DNA of 64,000 nucleotides from Robinsoniella peoriensis (GCF_000797495.1 NZ_JTGN01000018.1:65614-129613), one strand, 5' to 3'; counted from the stretch's first letter, positions 52,577 to 62,591 are shown. Made by a program: numbers and translations. The notes: generated by a model not told the origin, from the sequence alone.

Positions 52577-54904
52577 ATGAGAGGTTTTTTAAAAAAGGGA
52601 ATATGTCTGACAATGGCGGCGGGTCTGGCGGCTATACCGCTAGCAGGATGCCAGAGTGGTACCGATAGTGTATCGGATACACAAGGGGGAAGTGAGTCAG
52701 CATCCGGAACCAATACTTCAACTGGTTCAGAAGCAGGTGCGATGGGACGCTATCTGGAAGAAGATGCGGCATTGCCTGAGGGAACAGCTATGATACTGGA
52801 TATATGCAGGCAGACAGACGGAAGTGTGAATATGGCGATTAGCAATGAAGCAGGCAGCAGGGAGATATGGAATTCCAAAGATGTGGGAAAGACCTGGGAA
52901 AAAGTGTCGGATTTCCCGGCAGATATTCTGAACGATGATGTGGCTTATTTATATCATATGGCTTTGTCACCGGATGGTGCGATTGGAGCTGTAAAATATT
53001 CGGAAGATGGCAGTTTCCAGCCCTTGTATGCCGACAAAGATGGAAATGTAAAAGTATTTGACCAATTATTTGGCGGAGCAGAAGCAAATGCCCAGGCAAA
53101 CCTGTCCGATGTAAGCTTTACGGAAGACGGTAAACTGCTGGCAATGGGAAGCAAGGGCGTATTTTTAATAGATACAGAAAAAGGAACTGTGGCACAAGAG
53201 TTCGCAAAGGGTACCTCTCCCATAACCATTGGAACTGCAGGAAACGTACTTCTTGTAGTAACTACGGATGAGGTGCAGCTTTATGATATCACAACTGGTA
53301 AACTGATGGATAAGGATAAAGTTCTGGATGAGCAGATAGTGGGAAAAGACTCCCCGGGACAGTTGGAGGGCAGTTCCAGTACAAAGTCGGTGTTGTTCCA
53401 AAAAGGGAAAGAAGGAGAGTCGGTATACTACTGCAATTCCAATGGTTTCTATAGCCATACCATTGGGGGAAGCATAGCAGAACAGATTATGAATGGAGAG
53501 TTGAATTCCCTTGGAAGCCCCAGCACGGGACTGGTGTCCATGGCATCCATGGATGATGACTCTTTCCTGGTTGCCTGCATGGATGGAAGCGAATATAAAT
53601 TATTGCGTTATGTGTACTCAAAGGATACACCAGCCGTACCAAGTAATGAGATAAAGGCCTATACACTACGGGATAATCCTGAAATCCGCCAGGCAATAGC
53701 CCTCTTCCAAAAGAAGTATCCGGATACCTGTGTGACGCTGGAAGTTGGATTGTCGGGGGATGATGCAGTAAATACATCCGATGCACTCCGTACATTAAAT
53801 ACAAATATCCTGGCGGGGAAAGGACCGGATCTGCTTCTTCTGGACGGAATGCCAATTCAGTCGTATATAGAAAAAGGAATATTGACAGACCTTGGCAGTG
53901 TGCTGGAACCGATTTCCTCTGAAGAGGGATTTATTGAAAACATTAAGAATACCTATGAAAGTGATGGAAAAATCTATGCTGTTCCAAGCAGATTCCAGAT
54001 ACCGGCAATTCAGTCCACTAAAGAGACGGTTGATGCGGCAGTAGATCTGAAATCCCTTGCAGATCAGGCTGAAAAAATGAAGAATGAAAAGAGCTATATG
54101 AGAGTACTCTCTCAGATGTCCATGGTAGACCTGGCATTGGAACCGTTATATAATGTAAGCTCACCTGCATGGGAAAAAGAGGACGGAACCCTGGATAAGG
54201 ATGCACTGACAGAGTTTGTTACACAATTCAAGCGTCTCTATGATCTGGAGGACCACAGTCAGGATCAGGTCGATACCTATGTGGAAGAAGACATTAAAAA
54301 TTCAACGGCAAGTTCTTTCTTAAGTGTTTCTATGGGAAGTATGGGCAGAATGGATGACAGTATGGGAATCAGCATTGGAAATATTATGTCTATGAACGAT
54401 TTGGCTATGGTGGTTTCCTCAATCAAGCAGATAGATGGAGAAACTTATGGATTGCTGAATGGGCAGTCAAAGAATGTATATGTACCGGGGACGGTTATCG
54501 GAATCAGCAGTAAAAGTACAGCGCCGGAGCAGGCTGGGAAATTTGCATCTTTCCTTTTGTCCAAAGAATCTCAGATTGTCAATCAGGGAGGGGGATTCCC
54601 GGTAAATAAAGCTGCATTTGATACAGTGATTAACGACAAACCGGCAAAAGGGTTAGGAAGCTTAAGCAGTGGAAGTAGCCAGACGGGGGAAATGGTCTCC
54701 CTGGATATTGAGTGGCCTACCGATGAAGAAATTAATACCTTTAAAGGTTTTGTAGAGTCTCTGGATAAAGGACCGCTGTCTGATAATGTAATTAAAGAAA
54801 CCGTATTTGAGCAGGTGAAACGATGCGTAAAGGATAATGTTTCCGTAGAGGATGCAGTAAATACCATTTTGCAAAAAGTAAATCTGTATATTAGTGAAAG
54901 ATAA
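52577..54904 (+). CDS. Large lipoprotein: propeller-like N-terminal half fused to a family-1 solute-binding half
   Basis: The 775-aa precursor has a lipobox LAGC (Cys near residue 25) and a S/G/T-rich linker. Residues about 55-365 look like beta-propeller blades (SREIWNSKDVGKTWEKVSDF is a BNR/sialidase-type Asp-box-like repeat; FTEDGKLLAMGSKGVFLID; LLVVTTDEVQLYDI). Residues about 370-720 look like an extracellular solute-binding protein (EIRQAIALFQKKYPDTCVTLE, GPDLLLLDGMPIQSYIEKGILTDL, KIYAVPSRFQIP). No permease genes follow, so it may serve as a sensor for the divergent two-component system. GAGGAGG precedes the ATG. Confidence 0.82.
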   Translation: MRGFLKKGICLTMAAGLAAIPLAGCQSGTDSVSDTQGGSESASGTNTSTGSEAGAMGRYLEEDAALPEGTAMILDICRQTDGSVNMAISNEAGSREIWNSKDVGKTWEKVSDFPADILNDDVAYLYHMALSPDGAIGAVKYSEDGSFQPLYADKDGNVKVFDQLFGGAEANAQANLSDVSFTEDGKLLAMGSKGVFLIDTEKGTVAQEFAKGTSPITIGTAGNVLLVVTTDEVQLYDITTGKLMDKDKVLDEQIVGKDSPGQLEGSSSTKSVLFQKGKEGESVYYCNSNGFYSHTIGGSIAEQIMNGELNSLGSPSTGLVSMASMDDDSFLVACMDGSEYKLLRYVYSKDTPAVPSNEIKAYTLRDNPEIRQAIALFQKKYPDTCVTLEVGLSGDDAVNTSDALRTLNTNILAGKGPDLLLLDGMPIQSYIEKGILTDLGSVLEPISSEEGFIENIKNTYESDGKIYAVPSRFQIPAIQSTKETVDAAVDLKSLADQAEKMKNEKSYMRVLSQMSMVDLALEPLYNVSSPAWEKEDGTLDKDALTEFVTQFKRLYDLEDHSQDQVDTYVEEDIKNSTASSFLSVSMGSMGRMDDSMGISIGNIMSMNDLAMVVSSIKQIDGETYGLLNGQSKNVYVPGTVIGISSKSTAPEQAGKFASFLLSKESQIVNQGGGFPVNKAAFDTVINDKPAKGLGSLSSGSSQTGEMVSLDIEWPTDEEINTFKGFVESLDKGPLSDNVIKETVFEQVKRCVKDNVSVEDAVNTILQKVNLYISER

Positions 54905-55001
54905 AATTTTTGTTAAATCTATTAATTTTCTATTATATAGTTGTGCAGGGTGAATATCCTATGATATAATCGGACTAAAATTTTTTAGGAGGAATTATAT
55001 C

Positions 55002-56315
55002 ATGGATTTAGACCCTGACCCTGGTGCGACACAGATTGCACTGCAACTATTATTTTTGGTGTTTTTAACATTTGTAAATGCGTTCTTTGCAGGAGCTGAG
55101 ATGGCAGTGGTATCTGTCAATAAGAACAAGATCAAACGTCTTGCTGAGAACGGTAACAAGAAAGCAGTTTTGATACTCAGACTGATGGAGGATTCCACAA
55201 AGTTCTTATCTACGATTCAGGTAGTGATTACTTTTGCAAACTTCTTCTCCAGTGCATCAGCAGCATCCGGTATTTCGAAGATTCTGGGAGGATGGATGAG
55301 CAAGTTCAACGTCCCATTCAGCGAAACCATCGCACTTGTTATTGTTACTATTTTACTTTCTTTTGTAACCCTTGTATTGGGGGAACTGGTACCGAAAAGA
55401 ATAGCTTTGCAGAAAGCGGAAGCCTTTAGTTTATGGACAGTAAAACCGATCTACATTGTATCAAAGGTAATGGCGCCGTTTATTAAGCTTTTGTCTCTGT
55501 CTACGAATTTCATATTACGATTAGCTGGTATGAAAACAGAGAATATAGAAGAGCGTGTGTCGGAGGAGGAAATCAAGGCCTTATTAGAATCAGGCAGTGA
55601 ACAAGGTGTGTTTAATGAAATTGAAAAGGAAATGATAACATCGATTTTTTCTTTTGATGATAAAATAGCAAAGGATGTTATGGTTCCCAGAAAAGCAGTT
55701 TATGCAATTGATATAGACGAGCCGCTGGAAGACTATGTGGATGAGCTGTTATCCAGCAGACATTCCAAAATACCAGTCTATAAAGAAGATATTGACAATA
55801 TTATCGGTGTTCTGCATATGAAGGATTTCATATTGGCAGCCAAGGAAAGCACTTTTACCGGTGTAAAGGTAGAAGAGATAATGCAGGAGCCATATTTCGT
55901 ACCGGAGTCTAAGAATACGGATGAATTATTCCGTGACCTGCAGACGAAGAAAAATCATATGGCGATCTTAATTGATGAATACGGCGGATTCTCAGGTATC
56001 GTTACAGTAGAAGATCTGGTTGAAGAAGTAATGGGCGAGATCAATAATGGATATGAGGAAGAAGAGCCTGAATTTGTTCAGGTTGATGAGAAAACATATG
56101 TAGTAGATGGACAAATGCTGGTAGATGATTTAAATGATAAATTGCACCTGAAACTGGAAACAGAAAATTATGATACGATGTCCGGGTATATGGTAGAACA
56201 TCTTGGATTTATCCCGAAAGATGGAACTCATCCGGAATTAAAAGCGGATGGCGTGGTTCTGCGGGTGGATCAGATGGAGCAGAAGGCAATTAAAAAAATA
56301 AAGATTATGCTTTAA
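55002..56315 (+). CDS. CNNM/CorC-type membrane protein with CBS pair (hemolysin family)
   Basis: Members are Mg2+ or other cation exporters; 'hemolysin' is a historical label. The 437-aa protein has an N-terminal DUF21/CNNM domain with about four membrane helices (residues 8-160), two CBS domains (DVMVPRKAVYAIDID and VEEIMQEPYFVPESK, about 220-340) and a C-terminal CorC domain (VDGQMLVDDLNDKLHLKL). TTAGGAGGA precedes the ATG. It is monocistronic. Confidence 0.94.
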   Translation: MDLDPDPGATQIALQLLFLVFLTFVNAFFAGAEMAVVSVNKNKIKRLAENGNKKAVLILRLMEDSTKFLSTIQVVITFANFFSSASAASGISKILGGWMSKFNVPFSETIALVIVTILLSFVTLVLGELVPKRIALQKAEAFSLWTVKPIYIVSKVMAPFIKLLSLSTNFILRLAGMKTENIEERVSEEEIKALLESGSEQGVFNEIEKEMITSIFSFDDKIAKDVMVPRKAVYAIDIDEPLEDYVDELLSSRHSKIPVYKEDIDNIIGVLHMKDFILAAKESTFTGVKVEEIMQEPYFVPESKNTDELFRDLQTKKNHMAILIDEYGGFSGIVTVEDLVEEVMGEINNGYEEEEPEFVQVDEKTYVVDGQMLVDDLNDKLHLKLETENYDTMSGYMVEHLGFIPKDGTHPELKADGVVLRVDQMEQKAIKKIKIML

Positions 56316-56330
56316 GGGTATAAAAAGTCG

Positions 56331-56366
56331 AAAAGGCTGCTGCAGGTAACTGCACAGTCTTTTTTA
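56331..56366 (+). terminator. Terminator after the CNNM gene
   Basis: AAGGCTG and CAGTCTT form the outer stem with one bulged C, TGCAG-GTAA-CTGCA the inner one, followed by TTTTTT. Confidence 0.88.
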
Positions 56367-56445
56367 ATTAAATAGAATGCATGTCATTTTTCAGGTTGGG
56401 AGACATATGATAGATAATAAATGAAGAAAACAGAGGTACATAGCC

Positions 56446-56970
56446 ATGATGCAGAATAATTCCGGGAGTACCAGGCCCGTTGCCAATCCGGATCCTTATC
56501 CGCCGATTAAAGTAAGCAGGAAAAATCCATATTATGCGGAGATGCTTTATCCGGCAATAAGGGCACAGGAAAGTGAAATGACCGCTATTACCACCTATTT
56601 ATACCAGCACTGGATTCTGTCAGACCGGTTTTCCGATTTGGGGAAGACATTGATGGCTATTTCCAAAGTGGAAATGTTCCATCTCTATACGATCGGAGAA
56701 TTGATCACTATGCTGGGGGGAGATCCTAGGCTTGCCAACAATGCATGTGAATGCTGGAATGCTGATGCCATTGACTATTGCCAGGAGGTCCATCATATAC
56801 TGGCAGCAAATATAGCTTCTGAAGAAGGAGCTGCCGCATTCTACCAACAGACTGCAAAAGAGATCAAAGATCCTTGTGTCAGCGCTGTTTTGAATCGCCT
56901 GGCACTGGACGAAATACTTCATGTACAGATCTTCCGAGAGTTTCTGGAGTCGGATAAAAGAAGCGTTTAA
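56446..56970 (+). CDS. Ferritin-like/CotJC-type diiron-fold protein
   Basis: The 174-aa protein is a four-helix bundle with carboxylate and His ligands in pairs typical of ferritin-like proteins: EMTAITTYLYQ near residue 44, KVEMFHLYTIGEL near 70 (E-x2-H), EEGAAAFYQQ near 125 and DEILHVQIF near 156 (E-x2-H). It starts with a PYPPIKV segment seen in spore-associated members. It may be a manganese catalase-like or metal-storage protein. Its 3' end overlaps the convergent ABC ATPase gene by four bases. Confidence 0.82.
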   Translation: MMQNNSGSTRPVANPDPYPPIKVSRKNPYYAEMLYPAIRAQESEMTAITTYLYQHWILSDRFSDLGKTLMAISKVEMFHLYTIGELITMLGGDPRLANNACECWNADAIDYCQEVHHILAANIASEEGAAAFYQQTAKEIKDPCVSAVLNRLALDEILHVQIFREFLESDKRSV

Positions 56971-57764
56971 ACATGTTCCAGTGTATCATAGTCAACGCAG
57001 ATAGGATAGTCGCCCGTTCTGCTTTGCTCCAGCCGGGCATTAATTCCGTAAAGCTGAACTAAGTTTTCTTTGGTAATGACATCAACCGGTTTTCCTTCGA
57101 ATATTACATTGCCCTTTTTCATCCCAATCAAATGGTCTGCAAACTTAGAAGCATGGTTCAGTTCATGAATTACCATAATAATTGTACGGTTGTTTTCACG
57201 GTTCAGTTTTTTGAGAAGTTTTAATATTTCAATCTGGTGGGACATATCAAGATAGGTGGTGGGCTCGTCCAATACTAATATCTCTGTTTCCTGTGCCAGT
57301 GCCATGGCAATCCATGCCCTTTGACGCTGGCCGCCGGACAGGGATTCCACCATCTTTTCTTTCAATTCGTACACTCCGGTGGAATGCATTGCCCAATCGA
57401 TCATCTGAAGGTCATGTTCATTCAGTCCGCTCATCGGGCCCTGGTAAGGAAAACGGCCATATGCCACAAGTTCCTTCACCATAAGCCCGGTGGGTACGCA
57501 AGGACTTTGAGGCAGAACAGCCATTTTGCGGGCAATGGATTTGGAAGCCTGTCTGCGCAGCGACTTGCCATGTAATAATATCTCGCCATGGCGGCTGGGA
57601 ATAATGCGGGATACGGCTTTTAACAATGTTGATTTTCCACATCCGTTAGAGCCGATCACCATTGTAACTTTCCCCTTGGGAATTTTCAAATTTAATTTAT
57701 TTATAATAATCTCATCTTCATATCCAATCTGCAGATCTTTCGTCTGTATACATTCTTGGTTCAT
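56967..57764 (-). CDS. Siderophore-type iron ABC transporter ATPase
   Basis: This is the FecE/FhuC-type ATPase of the importer. The 265-aa protein has Walker A GSNGCGKST near residues 33-41, signature LSGGQRQRAW near 143, Walker B ILVLDEPTTYLD near 161 and switch His in MVIHELNHA. It is the last gene of a four-gene minus-strand operon, three bases after the permease stop. Confidence 0.95.
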   Translation of the reverse strand: MNQECIQTKDLQIGYEDEIIINKLNLKIPKGKVTMVIGSNGCGKSTLLKAVSRIIPSRHGEILLHGKSLRRQASKSIARKMAVLPQSPCVPTGLMVKELVAYGRFPYQGPMSGLNEHDLQMIDWAMHSTGVYELKEKMVESLSGGQRQRAWIAMALAQETEILVLDEPTTYLDMSHQIEILKLLKKLNRENNRTIIMVIHELNHASKFADHLIGMKKGNVIFEGKPVDVITKENLVQLYGINARLEQSRTGDYPICVDYDTLEHV

Positions 57765-57767
57765 AGT

Positions 57768-58775
57768 CTATTTCTCCTTTAACATTAAGTATATAAAGTA
57801 TGGTACGCCTACAATGGAAAGTGTAATGCCAACCGGAACATCTAAAGGTGAGAAAAGATTTCGGGAGATGCTGTCGGCAGCGATAATTAATGCAGCGCTG
57901 ATCATGGCACCGGTAATAATCTGCCTTTTATGAGCGGCGCCTACCAGCTTCTTGGCAATATGAGGACCGAGTAATCCAAGAAAAGCAATATTACCTGCAA
58001 CTGAGGTTGCAAGTGCTGAAAGTGCAACAGCCAGAAGTAATAAAATTCTGCTTTCCCGTTGTACAGAGACCCCTAATCCACTGGCGGTTTCGTCTCCAAG
58101 AGCATAGACATCAAGGGTGCGGCTCTTATAAAGGACAATTATAGTAAGGAGCAGAACTGCGGGGGCAAGAAATATAAAATAAATCCAACTGCTCCCCCAA
58201 AGACTTCCGCTGATCCAGGTCAGTGCCTGATTATAGTCACCTTTGGACATATTAAGCTGATATAAGGTAATAAAAGCATTAATTCCTGCATTTACACCAA
58301 TTCCCGTTAAGATCAGCCGATTCGGCGAAATCCCCTTTTTATATGCCAGAAAATAAATCAGCAGAGAGGAAAGCAGGGAGCCAGCCAAAGCAAAAACAGG
58401 TATCATAAATACGGTTGCGGCAGACAAAGCGGAATAATACGCAGTACTTTTTATGGAAATAAAAAGTACAACGGCAAGGGCTGCACCTGCATTAATACCA
58501 ATCATACCAGGTTCCGCTAAAGGATTACGGGTCACACTTTGCAGAACACAGCCTGCTGTAGAAAGTGCGATTCCGACAAATAGGGCTATACAGATTCTTG
58601 GGAGACGCAGCTGGAATATGGTGGTGTTTTGCAATTTACTGCCCTGTCCGAAAAGAGTGTTAAATACATCTTTTACCGAAATAGAATAAGTTCCCCATAT
58701 GAGAGAAATAAGCATGGCAGCAAGCAGGAAAATAGCAGTAACGAACAATACAATATGAAATCTTCTCTTCATCAC
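57768..58775 (-). CDS. Siderophore-type iron ABC transporter permease (FecCD family), second subunit
   Basis: The 335-aa protein has about nine to ten membrane helices and the FecCD landmarks RLPRICIALFVGIALSTAGCVLQSVTRNPLAEPGMIGINAG near residues 50-90 and GLLGPHIAKKLVG near 268. It overlaps the other permease gene by four bases, so the two form a coupled heterodimer pair. Confidence 0.95.
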   Translation of the reverse strand: MMKRRFHIVLFVTAIFLLAAMLISLIWGTYSISVKDVFNTLFGQGSKLQNTTIFQLRLPRICIALFVGIALSTAGCVLQSVTRNPLAEPGMIGINAGAALAVVLFISIKSTAYYSALSAATVFMIPVFALAGSLLSSLLIYFLAYKKGISPNRLILTGIGVNAGINAFITLYQLNMSKGDYNQALTWISGSLWGSSWIYFIFLAPAVLLLTIIVLYKSRTLDVYALGDETASGLGVSVQRESRILLLLAVALSALATSVAGNIAFLGLLGPHIAKKLVGAAHKRQIITGAMISAALIIAADSISRNLFSPLDVPVGITLSIVGVPYFIYLMLKEK

Positions 58776-59767
58776 CGGCTCTCCTTTCTAATCATCAGGA
58801 GAAATACAGGAACTCCAATCAGAGCAGTAAAAAGTCCAATAGGGGTTTCGTATGGCGGTTGAACCATTCTGGCTGCAATATCCGCCCAAATCAGGAGGGC
58901 ACTTCCAAATAAAAAAGATAGCGGTATCAATTTACGGTAATCATTCCCGGACATTTTGCGTACAACATGAGGAACAATTAGACCTACGAAAGCAATATTT
59001 CCCGCAATTGCCACACTTACGGCACACATGGGAATCAGCAGAATCATTGTAAGAATCCGGATTTTAACAGGATTTACGCCAAGCCCTGTACAGACGTCAT
59101 CACCCAGGCTTACAATATTTATCTTGCTGCTTATAATTAGGGCAGAGATAAGGCAGGGAATACTGACAATCAGTAATATGTTCATTTGATCCCAGGAAGC
59201 CGTACGAAATCCGCCGGATACCCAGAAGGCCAGTTCCTGTGAACGGTTGCCCAACAAAGCGATGACAGATGCCAGAGACAGGAAAAAGGTTCCAAGTGCT
59301 GTTCCGGCAAGAATAAGGCGGGAAATATTCATATTAGAAGCGCTTTTTAAACTGAAAAGCAAAACTAAAATACCGCTGATGAAAGCGCCGAGCATTGCTG
59401 CCGCAAAATTACCCAGTATACCATAAAGGGAAGTATTGACACTTACGATAGCGACGGCAAGGGCAGCTCCCTGGGTGATGCCCATAATGGATGGCTCTGC
59501 AATAGGATTGCGGGTTACTCCCTGCATCATGGCACCGCCCATTCCAAGAAGACCGCCGATGATAGCACTTGCAAGTGCCCTGGGAAGACGAATATTTCTT
59601 ACAAGCTGCATATCCAGAGGAAGCTCCTCAGGCTTTCCGGCTGCAAATAAACTATTCAGAACAGTTTCCGCTGGGATATTTTTTGCACCTGCGCAAGCGG
59701 CGGCCATTAATCCGGCCGCCACTAAGAGGATACTGAAGAACCATGCACCTGTTAACTTACGATTCAT
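58772..59767 (-). CDS. Siderophore-type iron ABC transporter permease (FecCD family), first subunit
   Basis: The 331-aa protein shows the same family pattern: IRLPRALASAIIGGLLGMGGAMMQGVTRNPIAEPSIMGI (residues about 49-87) and GLIVPHVVRKMSG near 267. It overlaps the binding-protein gene by four bases (ATGA), and the second permease by four. Confidence 0.95.
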   Translation of the reverse strand: MNRKLTGAWFFSILLVAAGLMAAACAGAKNIPAETVLNSLFAAGKPEELPLDMQLVRNIRLPRALASAIIGGLLGMGGAMMQGVTRNPIAEPSIMGITQGAALAVAIVSVNTSLYGILGNFAAAMLGAFISGILVLLFSLKSASNMNISRLILAGTALGTFFLSLASVIALLGNRSQELAFWVSGGFRTASWDQMNILLIVSIPCLISALIISSKINIVSLGDDVCTGLGVNPVKIRILTMILLIPMCAVSVAIAGNIAFVGLIVPHVVRKMSGNDYRKLIPLSFLFGSALLIWADIAARMVQPPYETPIGLFTALIGVPVFLLMIRKESR

Positions 59768-60852
59768 TTTAATTTCTCCATCAGGGATGATGCTTCATCC
59801 AAAAACAAAGATCTGCCGATGCAGCTGTAACCCTGGTTAAAATAAGGGCTGGAAGGAAGCTCCAGAACATTTCCGTTCTTCACCGGATCCATATTCTTCC
59901 AAACTGGATTTTCCCGAAGGGATGCGAGATCTTCATCCGTACCTATAGCCAGAATGCGGTCTGCATCGATCTGGGCAAGTCCTTCGTAGCTGACAACCGG
60001 GAGGCTGATATTTTCCTGAACCGGCATTCCTTCAGGCCGTTTTAAGCCCATGTCATCGTATAAGATGCTGCCAATACCGGCCTTATCAAAGATAAAAATT
60101 TGTCCCCCGCTTGCCAAAAGAGCGAGGTAAGTAGTGTCTTCGCCATAGGAGCTGCGGATTTCTTCACCAATTTTTAATGCTTTTTCTTCATAAGAAGAGA
60201 GCCACTGATCCGCTTTTGCGGTTTTATTCATAATTCCGGCAACGCTTTTGACATCTTCTTTCCAGTCTGTCTGGGCAAGTTCTAACATAACAACCGGAGC
60301 GATTTCAGATAGCTGCTGGTACATTTTCTCCTGAACAGTAGAGATAATGATCAGATCCGGTTCTAATGAAATAATTCCTTCTACATCCATGGTATCCTGC
60401 ATGCTGTAGCCCAGAATAGAAGCTCCTTCCAGAACATCTTCCAGATAGGAAGGGAATTTCGTATAGTCATAAGCATCAGAATTCGCAGTTCCTGCAACCT
60501 TATATCCAAGCACAGATAAGATATCACTGTTTCCACTTATATCTACAATTTTCTGTGGGTTTGCCGGTATTGAAATTTCGCCTCTGGCATCTGTAACGGT
60601 AATATTATCTCCGGTTTCAGCAGAAGTATTAGCAGTTTTGTCTGTATCCTCATTCGTATCCTTTTTAGTATCCTTAGTAGTATCCTTAGTAGTATCCGTA
60701 TTTGATTCGGCGCCGGTTTCGGCACTGGAATTCGTGGCTGCAGTCTGGGAACTGTCCTTTGCAGTATCCGGTGAGCTTTGACACCCGGATAATAACAGCA
60801 TCGCCGCACAGGACAGTACTGCAATATTTTTAAATAGATGTTTCTTTGACAT
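59764..60852 (-). CDS. Siderophore-type iron ABC transporter binding lipoprotein
   Basis: The 362-aa precursor has a lipobox LLSGC (Cys near 24), a linker of repeated D-T-T-K units (residues about 50-75, encoded by TAGTATCC-type DNA repeats), and a FecB/BtuF-type fold: ITVTDARGEISIPANPQKIVDIS near 85, IISLEPDLIIIS near 159. It gives the operon its substrate, probably ferric siderophore or heme. A palindromic operator lies 35 bases upstream of its start. Confidence 0.93.
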   Translation of the reverse strand: MSKKHLFKNIAVLSCAAMLLLSGCQSSPDTAKDSSQTAATNSSAETGAESNTDTTKDTTKDTKKDTNEDTDKTANTSAETGDNITVTDARGEISIPANPQKIVDISGNSDILSVLGYKVAGTANSDAYDYTKFPSYLEDVLEGASILGYSMQDTMDVEGIISLEPDLIIISTVQEKMYQQLSEIAPVVMLELAQTDWKEDVKSVAGIMNKTAKADQWLSSYEEKALKIGEEIRSSYGEDTTYLALLASGGQIFIFDKAGIGSILYDDMGLKRPEGMPVQENISLPVVSYEGLAQIDADRILAIGTDEDLASLRENPVWKNMDPVKNGNVLELPSSPYFNQGYSCIGRSLFLDEASSLMEKLK

Positions 60853-60886
60853 AATAAATCCTCACTTTCGAAAAATGGATAAAAAT

Positions 60887-60902
60887 GTTAGCATAAGCTA
60901 AC
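60887..60902 (-). promoter_or_regulatory. Palindromic operator ahead of the iron importer
   Basis: GTTAGC-ATAA-GCTAAC is a perfect 6+6 palindrome 35 bases upstream of the binding-protein start. TTAG/CTAA half-sites recall DtxR/IdeR-type iron boxes more than Fur boxes. Iron repression is inferred from the target operon. Confidence 0.6.
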
Positions 60903-60945
60903 CACCTTTGCCACGTATTATATACAACATTTTCAAAAAATGCAA

Positions 60946-60989
60946 GGATTGGTTTCTTAATGATAATTTTATCAATAAGAAACCAATCC
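60946..60989 (-). terminator. Terminator of the GH43 gene
   Basis: A perfect 14-pair stem (60946-60959 with 60976-60989) with a further TGATA/TATCA inner stem lies just past the GH43 stop; reading the minus strand it is followed by TTGCATTTTTTG. Confidence 0.85.
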
Positions 60990-61010
60990 CAAAGGCATCG
61001 CTATCTGATC

Positions 61011-62591
61011 TTAGATGTCTTTTCCAGTGTAATGAAACCAATCAAAGTCTGCATAATTTGTGGAAACGGATTTATTGCTGCTGGCGTACATGCCAATGTA
61101 GACACCCGTAAATCCTTCATTTACGGTAGAACTCAGAAGAGCTGCATCGATATCCTCCGCAAATAGTTTTAATTCGTGTTCATTTGGTCCGTAGAAGAAG
61201 GCATATGTTTCACAACGCCCCTGTACACTGAGGCATAAGCGCCCGGTATTTTCGAGCGGAAGTTCTTTGATTAAAGTGCGTACCCCATTTTCTGTTTGGT
61301 GCAGTTGCAGGACAGCGCGGTTATTACGGAATGTCTTAACAAAAACCAGATTGTAACGGTTATCCTGGATTAATACAATGCCTGCCTCTTCCAAATCATT
61401 TTCAGGAGTAAACTCCATTGCAGCAGAAGCCATAAATACTTTATGCTGCTGACGTCTGCCAATAAATGACGGGTTGCAGATTTCCTGAATCACTTCTGGT
61501 TCCAGTGAGAGGCGCAGACATCCCCTGCGTTTGGTCAGAGAATAAAAATCTCTCTGAGGCGGATGAATCATGTTCCAGATCATAGAAAGGCTGTCGGAGT
61601 CAAAATTGTCATTCGAATCGGTAAAAGGACAATAAAAGCTTGGAAGATCAGGCAAACGCTCTTCTTTATGAACCAGTCCGTTTTCAGTGTCAGGCATAGG
61701 CCATCCGTCTTCAGACCATACAATTGGAATCATAAAGGTTTCTCTTCCAAGATTATAATGGAAGCCCCTATAAGGCCGGACGCCCAGCAAAACCATCCAC
61801 CATTCCCCATTTTGTGTTGTTACGATATCTGCATGCCCAACCACAGAAATCTCATTTAACAGTGATAAATGACGATGGGTAACTATGGGATTACGTGGGC
61901 ATATCTCATAATCCCCATCAATCGTCCGGCTTCTTGCCATCATAACACTATGATTGCAAAATGTACCGCCTTCAGCTGTCATTAGGTAATACCATCCATC
62001 TTTTTTATAAATATGGGGTGCTTCTATCCATTTTGAATGAGAACTGTTTCCATCCCATATGATACTGCGCTTTCCTTTGAACTGAAAAGTCAGTGGGTCC
62101 AGTTCATTTAAGTAAATTCCGTGATGCCCTTCATAAAGCTTCTGATCACTGATATAATTACCCGTATACCAGACAGATCCGTCATCATCAAAGAAAAGAC
62201 TGGAGTCAATTCCGTCAGCGCCCTTTACAAAGACCGGATCGCTCCAGGGACCGGCAGGATCTTGTGCCGTAATAATATAATTATCACGGTCTGCTTCCCG
62301 TCCGCGGGAAACAAATGTATTAATTATATAGAAGGTACCATTATGATAGCGGATAGAAGGAGCCCACAGTCCCTCAGAGGTCTCACAGTTTTTATAATCC
62401 AATTGATCAGGACGATGTATTCCGTGTCCAATCTGTTCCCAATGTACCAGATCTTTACTGTGAAATATAGGCAGCCCCGGAAAATATACGAAAGACGAAG
62501 TAACCAGATAATAATCATCTTCAACCCGGCAAATGGAAGGATCGGGATAAAATCCCGATAATAGTGGATTTGAAAAAGTTTGTTTCAGCAT
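61011..62591 (-). CDS. GH43 beta-xylosidase/arabinofuranosidase-type enzyme, cytoplasmic
   Basis: It releases xylose (or arabinose) from short oligosaccharides. The 526-aa protein has a five-bladed propeller with the three catalytic carboxylates: Asp17 in PDPS, Asp in IDSSLF near 125, Glu in IEAPHIY near 190, followed by a C-terminal beta-sandwich (about 325-526) as in XynB-type GH43 subfamilies 11/12. No signal peptide. It is monocistronic; the plausible partner GH3 enzyme lies 40 kb away. GAAAGGAA precedes the ATG. Confidence 0.93.
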   Translation of the reverse strand: MLKQTFSNPLLSGFYPDPSICRVEDDYYLVTSSFVYFPGLPIFHSKDLVHWEQIGHGIHRPDQLDYKNCETSEGLWAPSIRYHNGTFYIINTFVSRGREADRDNYIITAQDPAGPWSDPVFVKGADGIDSSLFFDDDGSVWYTGNYISDQKLYEGHHGIYLNELDPLTFQFKGKRSIIWDGNSSHSKWIEAPHIYKKDGWYYLMTAEGGTFCNHSVMMARSRTIDGDYEICPRNPIVTHRHLSLLNEISVVGHADIVTTQNGEWWMVLLGVRPYRGFHYNLGRETFMIPIVWSEDGWPMPDTENGLVHKEERLPDLPSFYCPFTDSNDNFDSDSLSMIWNMIHPPQRDFYSLTKRRGCLRLSLEPEVIQEICNPSFIGRRQQHKVFMASAAMEFTPENDLEEAGIVLIQDNRYNLVFVKTFRNNRAVLQLHQTENGVRTLIKELPLENTGRLCLSVQGRCETYAFFYGPNEHELKLFAEDIDAALLSSTVNEGFTGVYIGMYASSNKSVSTNYADFDWFHYTGKDI

